A DNA stretch of 64,000 bases from an uncultured bacterium (GCA_903919715.1 CAIXJC010000012.1:124001-188000), one strand, 5' to 3'. Positions 47,644 to 56,674 are shown, counted from the stretch's first letter. Translations and numbers: made by a program. The notes: generated by a model from the letters alone, not told the origin.

Positions 47644-48688
47644 TCGCAGGCAACGAATGGATCATCGAAGGGTTCATCGAGACAAGTGCGAGGCGAATTT
47701 TTTCGAGCGCCTTGTTTTGGATTTGCCGCACACGCTCCTTTGTAACACCGAGCATGAGTCCGACTTGCTCTAGCGTCAATTGGGAAGAGTGAACTGGTCT
47801 ATCAAGACCATATCGATGAAAAATCACTGTTCGCTCAATCTCGGACAGTCCAGCTCGATCGGATTGGAAGACATTCTTGACTTCTTGAATGTCATCTTTC
47901 GTGCGCGCTTCACGAAGATTTCCCGAATGGTCAGCCCGTTCGAGGGCGGGGTCGAATTCCACTGGAAAGTGTTGGCGGTATTTTTGAGTTTTCATTCCAA
48001 GGCGGCTGTAGGCCTTCAGAATCGCACGGCAACCGTAGGTGGAGAATTTGAAGCCACGCCCAAAATCGAACTTGTCGACGGATCTGAGAAGCGCCATATT
48101 TCCTTCGCTGATCAGGTCTCCAAAATCCAAGTCTGCGGAGCGGACACGCTTTGCCATTGCAAGGACGAGGGCGAGATTTGTTTCTGCGATTTGCTTGCGA
48201 GTCTGTTCTGCAACAGCGTTCCAATGAAGCATTTCGCGAGCATTTTCAGTAGTCATCCCAGTACGCGCAGCTTTGCGCTGAGTCCGAGCAACTCGGAAAC
48301 GAGCGTAATTGAACTGTGCAAAGATCACACGTTCTTGCGCTGCAGTCAATACCAAGGACTTCGGAGGACGCACTGTCGTGCCGACCGTCGACGAAGGACT
48401 CCGTTCATCGAGCAAGGGTTGGTACCAAGTGATATCGGGCTTGGCAATAACTGGGGCGTTCGCAAATATTCTTCGCTCGGCGCCAGGACGGCGAAAATCG
48501 GGGCTGTCCACAAAGTCCACGGCATCGCGTTGAAACCCTTCGAGAATCGTTCGCTCTTCAGGAGTGAAACTTCCAGTCGGCATTCGGGTGGAACCGAAAC
48601 TGATTCGGTTCTTCGAGCGACGAACCTTGAGTGGCTCGGTGGCAATTTCGGGCGATGAAGGTCGCGATGAGTTCGTGGAATTTATCAT
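47624..48688 (-). CDS. Divergent sigma-70 family RNA polymerase sigma factor
   Basis: A 354-residue sigma factor. Region 2 is NLALVLAMAKRV, DLISEGNMALLRSVDKFDFG and GFKFSTYGCRAILKAYSR. In canonical group 1/2 factors the last block reads TYATWWIRQAI, so the promoter-melting aromatic pair is replaced. Region 4 is intact, with LTLEQVGLMLGVTKERVRQI and QNKALEKIR. Region 1.1 is absent. An N-terminal ~110-residue extension has no recognised domain. The frame opens at TTG (48709), but the ATG at 48688 is preferred. It is probably an alternative sigma factor of planctomycete type. Confidence 0.87.
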   Translation of the reverse strand: MINSTNSSRPSSPEIATEPLKVRRSKNRISFGSTRMPTGSFTPEERTILEGFQRDAVDFVDSPDFRRPGAERRIFANAPVIAKPDITWYQPLLDERSPSSTVGTTVRPPKSLVLTAAQERVIFAQFNYARFRVARTQRKAARTGMTTENAREMLHWNAVAEQTRKQIAETNLALVLAMAKRVRSADLDFGDLISEGNMALLRSVDKFDFGRGFKFSTYGCRAILKAYSRLGMKTQKYRQHFPVEFDPALERADHSGNLREARTKDDIQEVKNVFQSDRAGLSEIERTVIFHRYGLDRPVHSSQLTLEQVGLMLGVTKERVRQIQNKALEKIRLALVSMNPSMIHSLPAIIGSPN

Positions 48689-48947
48689 GGGATTTTGCAA
48701 AATGACCAACTCGACCGAACGAAAGTTCAGACAGACCCCACGAGTTATCGATGCAAATCCCGATACGCAGAAATCTGCTCGGAGGTTCTTAAGGTTTCAA
48801 TTTTTTAAGGGTCCGCGCCGATGTGGTGCGAATGCAGCAGGGTCAATAAAGACCGCATCGCCAACTTTCGCACGCAACTCCAGGCCGAGAATTACTCCTC
48901 AGTTGCGCAGAATCGAAGCTTTTGGTCGCAAACGAGCGCCGAGGGAG
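48689..48947. other. Intergenic region between sigma factor and ndk
   Basis: 259 bases with no called gene. On the minus strand a short frame, 48892-48797, reads LELRAKVGDAVFIDPAAF and looks like coding sequence, but it has no ATG or GTG start (only ATT or TTG) and a stop closes it upstream, so I do not call it. It should hold the promoter of the sigma-factor gene. Confidence 0.5.
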
Positions 48948-49418
48948 TCACTCCGCCTTGCCGCCGCTTGTGTCATAGACCCAAGCTTCACTCGCTCGGG
49001 CGTAATCAAGAACTTCGCCCGATTTGAAGAAGAGCGAGAGTTCGCGTGCGGCTGCCTCAGGACTGTCCGAGCCATGAACGAGATTGAATGAGTTGGAGAT
49101 GCCGAAGTCTCCACGAATTGTTCCCGCTGCGGCTTTCGATCCGAAAGTTGCTCCCATCAGATTGCGGCAGACCGTAATCGCTCCAACGCCCCGCAGAGCC
49201 ATCACAACGACAGGCTCGCTCGTCATAAAGCGAACGAGGCCAGCATAGAAGCCTTTCCCAGCATGATCCTTGTAGTGCTCGGCGGCGAGTTCCGCTGAGA
49301 TCTTCATCAGCTTCATCCCAACGAGTTGAAGACCCTTTTGTTCAAATCGCGAAACGACCGAACCAACGAGTCCGCGTTGAACTGCATCTGGCTTGAGAAT
49401 GATGAGTGTTGTTTCCAT
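48948..49418 (-). CDS. ndk: Nucleoside diphosphate kinase
   Basis: Transfers the gamma-phosphate of ATP to nucleoside diphosphates via a phosphohistidine. The 156-residue protein begins METTLIILKPDAVQRGLVG and has GAITVCRNLMGAT, GTIRGDFGIS and the active-site NLVHGSDSPEAAARELSLFF. The catalytic histidine is the H of VHGSDS (normally IHGSD). The frame extends upstream, but the ATG at 49418 begins the conserved domain. It is divergent from the topoisomerase VI genes, 129 bp away. Confidence 0.95.
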   Translation of the reverse strand: METTLIILKPDAVQRGLVGSVVSRFEQKGLQLVGMKLMKISAELAAEHYKDHAGKGFYAGLVRFMTSEPVVVMALRGVGAITVCRNLMGATFGSKAAAGTIRGDFGISNSFNLVHGSDSPEAAARELSLFFKSGEVLDYARASEAWVYDTSGGKAE

Positions 49419-49547
49419 GGCTGAAATGCTTTCCTGATTTGGGTGACGGTCGATTGAATTGTCGGGGGGCGAATAGTAGCGAGCAATCGGTTCATCGGCA
49501 GCATTCGATCGAACGAATATCGAAGATCGGGTAATATCAAAAACGGC

Positions 49548-51380
49548 ATGGACGCCCCACAAGACACCGATCAAAAGAAGTCATCGCCGCGGCGCCGAGG
49601 CGCAACCGCCGAGGAGATGTCCGAAAAACAGCGCGAAATATCCGTCAGCGAGTTCTTTGCAAAGAATCGCCATTTGCTGGGATTCGATAATCCACGAAAA
49701 GCGTTGATGACAGCAGTCAAGGAGGCTGTGGATAACGCGCTCGATGCATGCGAGGAAGCATGCATTTTGCCCCATATTTATGTCGAGCTTCTACAGCGGT
49801 CCGAGACGCGCTTTAAGGTGACTGTGCGAGACAACGGCCCGGGCATCGTTCGTAAGCAGATCGAAAATATCTTTGGACGGTTGTTGTATGGCTCGAAGTT
49901 TCATCGACTGAAGATGAGTCGTGGACAACAAGGGATCGGTATTTCTGCGGCGGGCATGTACGGACTCATGACGACGGGGCAGCCGGTTCTCATCATTTCG
50001 AAGACACAGAAGAAGAAGCCAGCCGTCGAAGTGCTTCTCAAGATGGACACATCCAAGAATCGCGCCGATGTCGTCAGCGAAATCGAGCATCCAGAAGACG
50101 ACGGTCTTTTTCCTGAAGGGCACGGCACGCAGGTTTCGATTGAACTGGAAGGGCGATATCAGCAGGGTCGACAATCGGTTGACGAATATTTGGATCAAAC
50201 GGCAATCGCAAATCCGCATGCGCACTTCACGTATGTCAATCCAAGCAATGAGACAATCGAGTTCAAACGTGGGACGAGCGAACTACCTCCTGAAGCAACA
50301 GAAATCCTGCCGCACCCAAAAGGAATCGAACTTGGAACGCTGATCCAGATGATCGAGCGAACCGAGCGAGCGCAAATCGGCGCATTCCTTCAAGAGGAGT
50401 TTTCGCGCGTTTCGCCCTCGGTTTCGAAGGATATTTGTGAGCGCGCTGGAATTACTGGCCGTACATGGGTGAAACAAATCGGCCACAAGGAAGCGGAAGC
50501 GATCTATAAGGCGATTCAAGATGCGCGCATTATGGCGCCGCCAACGGACTGTCTCGTTCCCATTGGAACCAAAGCGTTGCTCTCTGGACTTCTGAAGGAA
50601 GTCAAGGCGGAGTTTTTTACCGCATGCACTCGACCCGCTGATGTCTATCGCGGAAATCCATTTCTGATCGAAGTCGGACTTGCGTTCGGCGGCGAACTTC
50701 CCAAGGACGAATTGATTCGTGTGATCCGATTCGCAAATCGTGTTCCACTTCTGTATCAACAAGCGGCATGCGCATCGTTCAAAGCGGTTCTCGAAACGAG
50801 CTGGAAAAATTATGGCGTCTCGCAGTCGCGCGGTTCGCTGCCTGATGGTCCAGTCGTCGTGATGGTGCACATGGCGAGTGTCTGGGTTCCTTTCACGAGC
50901 GAGTCGAAAGAGGCGATTGCGGATTACGACGAGATACGAAAGGAAATGAAGCTTGCGCTTCAAGAAGTTGGGCGCAAACTCGGGATGTATCTTCGGCGGC
51001 GCCAACGGATGCGAAATGAAGGGGAACGACGAAGCATTTTTGAGCGTTACATCGGGGAAATTTCGCAGGCGACCGAAGCGATTACAGGGACTTCGGCAAA
51101 GCAAATCTATGAGTCGTTGTTGCGTGTCGCAAAACGCAAGACCGAGGAAGCAGATGCGGTTCTCAATGATGAAGGGAAGCGTGTGAGAGATTCAGATCCG
51201 TTTGGCAAGGATGATTCTGTTGTGATTCTGCCTGGACGCGTCGCAGTCAATCAGGCAGATTCTCCCGACGAGCTCGAAGGAGACGAAGGATCGACGAAGG
51301 GTTCACCTACTCCATCAAAGACCCTGTTCGGCGATGAAGTAGCGCCGAACAAGAAACCACGAACTCGCAAGAAGGCATGA
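49548..51380 (+). CDS. top6B: DNA topoisomerase VI subunit B
   Basis: The ATPase subunit of type IIB topoisomerase VI. The 610-residue protein has the GHKL ATPase motifs. KEAVDNALDACEE (about residues 58-70) carries the catalytic Glu and magnesium Asn. DNGPGI is at about 95 and the ATP lid RGQQGIGISAAGMYG at about 125. The helix-two-turns-helix region is around DICERAGITGRTWV, and the switch lysine of the transducer is in TSESKEAIADY. The C-terminus has a Lys/Arg-rich tail. It is followed 19 bp later by subunit A. Topo VI is standard in archaea and plants but uncommon in bacteria. Confidence 0.93.
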   Translation: MDAPQDTDQKKSSPRRRGATAEEMSEKQREISVSEFFAKNRHLLGFDNPRKALMTAVKEAVDNALDACEEACILPHIYVELLQRSETRFKVTVRDNGPGIVRKQIENIFGRLLYGSKFHRLKMSRGQQGIGISAAGMYGLMTTGQPVLIISKTQKKKPAVEVLLKMDTSKNRADVVSEIEHPEDDGLFPEGHGTQVSIELEGRYQQGRQSVDEYLDQTAIANPHAHFTYVNPSNETIEFKRGTSELPPEATEILPHPKGIELGTLIQMIERTERAQIGAFLQEEFSRVSPSVSKDICERAGITGRTWVKQIGHKEAEAIYKAIQDARIMAPPTDCLVPIGTKALLSGLLKEVKAEFFTACTRPADVYRGNPFLIEVGLAFGGELPKDELIRVIRFANRVPLLYQQAACASFKAVLETSWKNYGVSQSRGSLPDGPVVVMVHMASVWVPFTSESKEAIADYDEIRKEMKLALQEVGRKLGMYLRRRQRMRNEGERRSIFERYIGEISQATEAITGTSAKQIYESLLRVAKRKTEEADAVLNDEGKRVRDSDPFGKDDSVVILPGRVAVNQADSPDELEGDEGSTKGSPTPSKTLFGDEVAPNKKPRTRKKA

Positions 51381-51399
51381 GAAGGGAAGTACTCGACCA

Positions 51400-52575
51400 A
51401 TGGCGAAGAAGTCCAAATCCACAGACTCGTCGACACCCGCCGCAACGCCGGCAGTGAAGGTGAATCGATCCGTGAGTAATCAAGCGACTCGCGAGAAGAC
51501 GCTGTCAAAGATTCTTGAATTAGGTCGATCGGTCGCCAAGTCTGCGCTGGCAGAAACTGATCCGTTTGTCGATGTTCCAAGTCGGACGATGTCAAACACG
51601 ACGTACAACGAGACGCGGCGATTGCTTCAGATGGGCGACGCAACGCTTCGGCGAAATCTATTCAATACTGGGCAAGCGCGGAAGTTCATGCAAATGGTTC
51701 TGCTTTCCAAAGGTTGCAAGGATTTGTTGGAAGCCCAGAAAACACTCAGTTTGCGCGGTATGTATTACATGAGTTTGCACTCGATCGCTGGAACGAAGGA
51801 GAAGACCTTCGATGACCAAGAGGAATCCGATGGCATTTTGGAAGATATCGAAGTCGCCATCGCCACACTCCGCGAGAACTTGCATCTCTTTGCGAAGAAA
51901 CGCGGGACGATGGTTGGAAACATTACGGTGATTGATAATGGAGATTCCATTGATTGCCGTCGGATGGGGACGGGCGGATATGCGATTCCGTCAATTTGCG
52001 AACCGTCCGTCGTGCAGTTTGGAAAGTGTGATGCAAAGTTCGTGCTCCATGTCGAAAAAGACACGGTGTGGAGTCGCTTCAACGAAGATCGATTCTGGGA
52101 AAAACATAATTGCATTCTGACGGAGGGAAGTGGACAACCCCCGCGCGGCGTTCGTCGTTTGCTCTATCGATTGAACAAGGAACTTGGTCTTCCCGTGTAT
52201 TGCCTGCTCGACTGCGATCCATGGGGGCATTACATTTATTCTGTCATCAAGCAAGGATCGATCAATTTGGCATTCGAGAGTGAGCGCATGGCGATTCCTG
52301 ATGCGAAATATCTTGGGATTCGATCGAGCGATTTCGTTCGCTGCGGCCTTTCGGACGATGTGAAGATTTCACTGAACGATCGTGATATCGAACGTGCCAA
52401 GCAAATTGCGGAATATCCTTGGTTCATTAAGAAGAAGCACTGGCAGAAAGAAATTCAACTGATGATCCGCAATGGATTCAAGATGGAAGTGGAATCACTC
52501 ATCACGAAAGATATTTCGTATGTCACCGAGGTTTATGTTCCAGAGCGTCTCAAGGAGAAGGATTGGATCGACTGA
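51400..52575 (+). CDS. top6A: DNA topoisomerase VI subunit A (Spo11-like)
   Basis: The DNA-cleaving subunit. The 391-residue protein has the winged-helix catalytic tyrosine in SLRGMYYMSLH (Tyr123 most likely, Tyr122 adjacent). The Toprim domain has the acidic residues VEKDTVWSRF and LDCDPWGHYI (DxDxxG, about residue 270). CILTEGSGQPPRGVRRLLYR also matches the family. The N-terminal ~55 residues are Lys/Ser/Thr-rich. All catalytic residues are present, so with top6B it should form an active A2B2 enzyme that relaxes or decatenates DNA. Confidence 0.93.
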   Translation: MAKKSKSTDSSTPAATPAVKVNRSVSNQATREKTLSKILELGRSVAKSALAETDPFVDVPSRTMSNTTYNETRRLLQMGDATLRRNLFNTGQARKFMQMVLLSKGCKDLLEAQKTLSLRGMYYMSLHSIAGTKEKTFDDQEESDGILEDIEVAIATLRENLHLFAKKRGTMVGNITVIDNGDSIDCRRMGTGGYAIPSICEPSVVQFGKCDAKFVLHVEKDTVWSRFNEDRFWEKHNCILTEGSGQPPRGVRRLLYRLNKELGLPVYCLLDCDPWGHYIYSVIKQGSINLAFESERMAIPDAKYLGIRSSDFVRCGLSDDVKISLNDRDIERAKQIAEYPWFIKKKHWQKEIQLMIRNGFKMEVESLITKDISYVTEVYVPERLKEKDWID

Positions 52576-52610
52576 TTCGCACACCGAACGTGCTCGGATA
52601 TTTTTCCGTT

Positions 52611-53453
52611 TTACGAAATCGACTCGAGCGAGATTCTGAAGTCACTTCCTCGGCCGACTTCACTGAATACTCGAAGGGCGCCGCCGTGCTCTTCGACAAT
52701 TCGTCGTGCGACCGCCAAGCCAAGACCGCTGCCGCCTCGCTTTGAGGTGATGTAAGGCCGAAAAATTTCTTCGATGAGCGCTTCGGGAATCCCAGGGCCA
52801 GTATCGATCACATGGATGCCAACTTCTGGGTTCAGATTTGCGTCTGTTGGCAGATGCTCGACGCGCAGTATGAGTTCACGTCGTGCAAGAAGGGGCAACG
52901 TCTCCATTGCTTGGATCGAATTGAGCATGAGATTGAGAATCGCTTGTTTGAGCAACCCGGCATCCACATTGGCCATGACTGGCTGCGCGGGGAGGTCGAC
53001 GCGCAGGAGTACGCCAGCCAATTGGGTTTGAGGATGGAGGAAGTCGGTCAGCTCTTCTACCAGCGTCCGTAGGTCGCACCGCTGACGATCCAGTCGAACT
53101 CGACCAGCGAATCGCAGAAAGTCCTCCAGAATGTCCTTCAGCCGTGCCGTCTCTCGAGCCAATGTGTCGACTTTACGGATCAGTGGCTGGGAATCGTCTG
53201 CAGTCAGGTCGGAATCAAGCACGGCTTCGCGCAAGAGCTGAGCGTTGAGTACGACGCTCGAGAGTGGGTTCTTGATTTCGTGAGCAAGACCGCTGGTCAT
53301 GGCGCCAATTTCCGCCAGTCGTTCGGCTGCGATCGCACGGCGTTCGGCGACCTGTGCTCGTTCATTTCGGCGACGCAGCGCAATGACAAATACGAAAGTG
53401 CAGATCGCAATTCCGAGAAGTAAGCCAGCAAAAAAAGAAGGAGATGAAAACAC
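52611..53453 (-). CDS. Membrane-bound sensor histidine kinase
   Basis: A 280-residue kinase with one N-terminal membrane helix (residues ~7-26) and almost no extracytoplasmic part. The dimerisation box is GLAHEIKNPLSS (His58). The catalytic domain follows, with NLMLNSIQAME (N box), VIDTGPGIPE (G1), FRPYITSKRGGSGLGLAVAR (F/G2 region). The lack of a sensing domain and the NtrB/ZraS-like H box suggest response to an internal signal or a partner protein. No response regulator is adjacent, so it is an orphan kinase. It starts with GTG at 53453, 21 bp after the cold-shock gene. Confidence 0.9.
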   Translation of the reverse strand: MFSSPSFFAGLLLGIAICTFVFVIALRRRNERAQVAERRAIAAERLAEIGAMTSGLAHEIKNPLSSVVLNAQLLREAVLDSDLTADDSQPLIRKVDTLARETARLKDILEDFLRFAGRVRLDRQRCDLRTLVEELTDFLHPQTQLAGVLLRVDLPAQPVMANVDAGLLKQAILNLMLNSIQAMETLPLLARRELILRVEHLPTDANLNPEVGIHVIDTGPGIPEALIEEIFRPYITSKRGGSGLGLAVARRIVEEHGGALRVFSEVGRGSDFRISLESIS

Positions 53454-53474
53454 GGTCGGGCCGATCGCCCTAGA

Positions 53475-53729
53475 TCAGGCCGTTGGCGTTTCGACGCGGG
53501 TCGTTGCCTTTGCAGCCGTTGCCGCCCAACCTTTGGATCCCGACTGCGCGCTGTAGGTTACCTTTTCGCCATCTCGCAAAGTTCGGAATCCTTGATCTTG
53601 CTCAATGACACTGAAGTGAACAAAAATGTCTTGTCCCTGCGGACCGATGATGAATCCGAATCCCTTTCGTGCATCGAACCACTTGATGATTCCATCAGCA
53701 TTGACAATGGTCTGCGAGATTTCGGACAT
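53475..53729 (-). CDS. Cold-shock domain protein
   Basis: An 84-residue single cold-shock domain that binds single-stranded RNA/DNA. RNP1 is KGFGFI (residues 22-27) and RNP2 is DIFVHF (34-39); GIIKWFDARKG and VTYSAQSGSKG complete the fold. GGAG seven bases before the ATG at 53729 supports that start over a GTG at 53741. The C-terminus has ~12 extra Ala/Thr residues. The likely mRNA leader is ~90 nt, typical of cold-regulated csp genes. Confidence 0.92.
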   Translation of the reverse strand: MSEISQTIVNADGIIKWFDARKGFGFIIGPQGQDIFVHFSVIEQDQGFRTLRDGEKVTYSAQSGSKGWAATAAKATTRVETPTA

Positions 53730-53824
53730 TCGGGTCTCCACTAATTCAATCCAAACACGAAAAAAACAAACCGATCATCTGTGTCAGTACGCAGTAACTT
53801 GCCAAACAATACAGCAGTGAGTGG

Positions 53825-53853
53825 ATTGTGCCCCCAAAATACGGTTTGTGCAA
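53825..53853 (-). promoter_or_regulatory. Possible promoter of the cold-shock gene
   Basis: On the minus strand TTGCAC (53853-53848) and CACAAT (53830-53825) are separated by 17 bases. The resulting 5' leader of about 90 bases would suit a temperature-responsive csp mRNA. Confidence 0.35.
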
Positions 53854-53887
53854 GAGATGATTGGAAAAGATCGGTTTTTTTCCAACG

Positions 53888-53924
53888 AAAAAGGGGGCTG
53901 ACCTCATTTAGGTCGATAGCCCCC
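53888..53924 (-). terminator. Intrinsic terminator of pnp
   Basis: On the minus strand a GGGGGCT/AGCCCCC stem (53924-53918 with 53899-53893) encloses a second stem, GACCT/AGGTC, with a five-base loop and a three-base bulge. Five T residues (53892-53888) follow immediately. It lies 60 bases after the pnp stop, which is the expected place and orientation. Confidence 0.88.
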
Positions 53925-53983
53925 ACATTCATCGGACACTGATGTGCCCGCATCTAGTTTGCAAGTATTTGTCTCTTATGTAC

Positions 53984-56257
53984 TTATCGACGTCCGCGGC
54001 CTCCGCCGTTTCCGCCTCGACCACCACCACCGCCACCGTTGCCGCCACGATCATCTCGGCGTCCTTCGCCTTGATCAGGTGATTCTTGACCTTCTGCACC
54101 AACGAGCGCAGGATCTGGTGGATCCAACATTGCCTTTCGGCTCAATTTGATGCGACCCGTATCGTCGACGTTGATGACTTTCACTTTGATGATGTCACCC
54201 AACTTGAGAACTTCGTTGACATTGCGCACGAATCCGTGGGCGAGTTCGCTGACGTGAACCATTCCATCAGTTCCTGGCGCAAGTTCGACGAACGCTCCGA
54301 ATTCTTTGATGGAAACAACACGACCTTCGTAAACGGTCCCAACTTTGATCTCCGCTCCAAGGGCTTCAATCTCCGCACGTGCTTGTGCGGCGGACTCAGC
54401 GTTCGAGCAAGCGATGAAGACAGTTCCGTCTTCTTCAATGTCGATCTGCGCACCTGTTCGTTCCTGAATACTTCGGATCATCTTGCCGCCTGGACCGATG
54501 ACCTTTCCAATCTTCTCTGGATCAATCTTGACGATTGTGATCCGCGGAGCAATCGGCGAAATATCGGCGCGTGGCTTGTCGAGGACTTTCTCCATCTCTG
54601 TGATGAGATGCAGTCGGCCTTCCTTTGCTTGTTCGAAAATCGTGACGATTTCATCAATCAGCAACCCACGAGCCTTCAAGTCCAACTGAATTCCGGTGAT
54701 TCCATCACGAGTTCCAGAGACCTTGAAGTCCATTTCGCCGAAGAAATCTTCTTCGCCGATGATGTCCGTGACATGGGTGACGCGACCTTCTGCGCTTGTG
54801 AAGCGCCCAACTGAAATGCCAGCGCAAGTTGCCTTGATAGGGACGCCCGCATCCATAAGTGCGAGGCACCCGCCGCAAACACTGGCCATACTTGATGACC
54901 CGTTGCTCTCGGTGATTTCACTCGTCAGACGAACCGTATACGGGAAGTCTTCTGCGCTTGGAAGGATTGCGAGGAGCGAGCGTTCAGCAAGAGCGCCGTG
55001 CCCGATTTCGCGTCGGCCTGGACCAGTGATACGACCTGCTTCGCCCGTGCAGAATGGAGGGAAGTAATAATGCAGATAGAACTTCTTGGCATATTCGGGA
55101 AGAAGGCCGTCCACGATTTGTTCATCCTTGGTCGTGCCGAGGGTGCAGGTCACGATGGACTGCGTTTCGCCACGTTGGAAGAAGGCAGAACCGTGGGTTC
55201 GAGGCAAGAGTGCCACGCTCATATCGAGCGGGCGAATCTGTCGAAGTGGTCGTCCATCGGCGCGAACGCCCTTTTCTGCGACTAGGTAATGAGTGATCTT
55301 CTTTTCGAGAATGCGCAGGCATTCCTTTGCTTCACGAATGCGGCGTTCGGCGATCTGGTGGTCGCTGTAACTCATTCCAGGAGTGAGTTGGAAAAACGAG
55401 TCGATCGTCCATTTTTTGATGCGGTCTACTTCAGTGTTTCGGGCATGCTTGCCGTGGATTTGGCGAGCGGTGAGCAATGGCTGGTATGCCTTCTCTTTGA
55501 CAATCGTCATCACTTCTGCCGATGGCGCTGTCGAATCACCGGCGCGTTTGGCAGGGGCTCCGCACTTCGCATGCAGTTCATTGATGAGGTCCAAGATTGG
55601 TCGAACGCCATTGTCAAGACCGAATTTGATCGCAGCGATCATGTCAGCCTCACTGATTTCAGCTGCACCGACTTCGATCATGTTGATGCCATCGGAATGA
55701 CCCGACAAGACGAGGTCGAGATCGCTGAATTCCATTTGGGCTTGGGTTGGGTTGATGATGAAGTGGGGTTGATCATCAATAAAGATGCGTCCCACGCGCA
55801 CGGTCGCCACTGGTCCGTTAAATGGCGCGTCGGAAATATGGAGCGCAGCGGATGCGGCTGAACAACCAATCACGTCAGCATCATTCTGCCCGTCATGGGA
55901 TAGAACGAGGACCTGCAACTGCACTTCGTCGACAAATCCTTCTGGAAAGAGTGGGCGAATCGGGCGATCCATCATTCTCATCGTGAGAATTTCCTTCTCG
56001 CTCGGTGGTCCTTCCTTCTTGCGGAATCCACCTGGGTATTTGCCAGCGGCTGGTGCCTTTTCGCGGTAATCGCAGGTCAAAGGAAAGAAATCGATACCGG
56101 CACGTGGATTCGCACGGACGGCTGTTGCAAGGACGACTGTCTCTCCAAATGTTGCGAGGACTGCGCCGCTTGCGAGTTTGGCGATCTTGCCGGTTTCAAG
56201 TCGGAAGATTCGCCCTCCGATTTCTTTTTCGACGGTGACGTGTGGTCGTGTTGTCAT
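53984..56257 (-). CDS. pnp: Polyribonucleotide nucleotidyltransferase (PNPase)
   Basis: A phosphorolytic 3'-5' exoribonuclease. The 757-residue protein has two RNase PH domains: GAVLATFGETVVLATAV first and RTHGSAFFQRGETQSIVTCT second. FPYTVRLTSEITESNGSSSM contains the catalytic region, with DIIGEEDFFGEMDFKVSGT after it. A KH domain (KVIGPGGKMIRSIQE) and an S1 domain (YEGRVVSIKEFGAFVELAPG) follow. The C-terminus is an Arg/Gly-rich tail (GGNGGGGGGRGG) that may bind RNA. It lies downstream of rpsO, as in many bacteria. Confidence 0.97.
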   Translation of the reverse strand: MTTRPHVTVEKEIGGRIFRLETGKIAKLASGAVLATFGETVVLATAVRANPRAGIDFFPLTCDYREKAPAAGKYPGGFRKKEGPPSEKEILTMRMMDRPIRPLFPEGFVDEVQLQVLVLSHDGQNDADVIGCSAASAALHISDAPFNGPVATVRVGRIFIDDQPHFIINPTQAQMEFSDLDLVLSGHSDGINMIEVGAAEISEADMIAAIKFGLDNGVRPILDLINELHAKCGAPAKRAGDSTAPSAEVMTIVKEKAYQPLLTARQIHGKHARNTEVDRIKKWTIDSFFQLTPGMSYSDHQIAERRIREAKECLRILEKKITHYLVAEKGVRADGRPLRQIRPLDMSVALLPRTHGSAFFQRGETQSIVTCTLGTTKDEQIVDGLLPEYAKKFYLHYYFPPFCTGEAGRITGPGRREIGHGALAERSLLAILPSAEDFPYTVRLTSEITESNGSSSMASVCGGCLALMDAGVPIKATCAGISVGRFTSAEGRVTHVTDIIGEEDFFGEMDFKVSGTRDGITGIQLDLKARGLLIDEIVTIFEQAKEGRLHLITEMEKVLDKPRADISPIAPRITIVKIDPEKIGKVIGPGGKMIRSIQERTGAQIDIEEDGTVFIACSNAESAAQARAEIEALGAEIKVGTVYEGRVVSIKEFGAFVELAPGTDGMVHVSELAHGFVRNVNEVLKLGDIIKVKVINVDDTGRIKLSRKAMLDPPDPALVGAEGQESPDQGEGRRDDRGGNGGGGGGRGGNGGGRGRR

Positions 56258-56290
56258 GACTATGCCTTTCTAAACGAGGTGATAATAGAG

Positions 56291-56319
56291 TCGCACGGAT
56301 TCAATAAATTGAATTGCGA
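56291..56319 (-). promoter_or_regulatory. Hairpin in the rpsO-pnp intercistronic region
   Basis: A 12-bp stem: TCGCA (56291-56295) pairs with TGCGA (56315-56319), and ATTCAAT (56299-56305) with ATTGAAT (56308-56314), with a 3-base bulge and a 2-base loop. It lies ~35 bases before the pnp start and has no T-tract. By position it resembles the double-stranded pnp leader that RNase III cuts in E. coli for autoregulation. Confidence 0.45.
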
Positions 56320-56407
56320 CAAAGTGAGAACCCCGATAAAGGCAGAGGCTAAAACGCATAACCGCACGGACTGCGAATTAGCGACTGCCTTCGCGGGGCG
56401 AGGAGGG

Positions 56408-56674
56408 TTACTTGCGTAGCCCGAGTTTCTTGATGAGGGACGAATAGCTCTCGCGGCGAGTTTCGGCGAGATATCGCAGAAGGCGATTGCGTTTACTGAC
56501 CATCAAAAGAAGTCCGCGTCGACCTGCGTGATCCTTCTTGTGAGCCTTGAAGTGGGCTTGAAGCGAATTAATTCGCTCAGTCAGAATTGCGATTTGAACT
56601 TCCGTCGATCCGCAGTCGGTCGCATGGTGGCGGTGTGCCGCGATGACTGGAGCTTTTTCTTGTGTCGAGATCAT
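56408..56674 (-). CDS. rpsO: 30S ribosomal protein S15
   Basis: An 88-residue ribosomal protein of standard length. Conserved blocks are GSTEVQIAILTERINSLQAH, HKKDHAGRRGLLLMVSKR and the C-terminal YSSLIKKLGLRK. It binds 16S rRNA early in small-subunit assembly. It sits upstream of pnp with a 150-bp gap, the usual bacterial order. Confidence 0.97.
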   Translation of the reverse strand: MISTQEKAPVIAAHRHHATDCGSTEVQIAILTERINSLQAHFKAHKKDHAGRRGLLLMVSKRNRLLRYLAETRRESYSSLIKKLGLRK

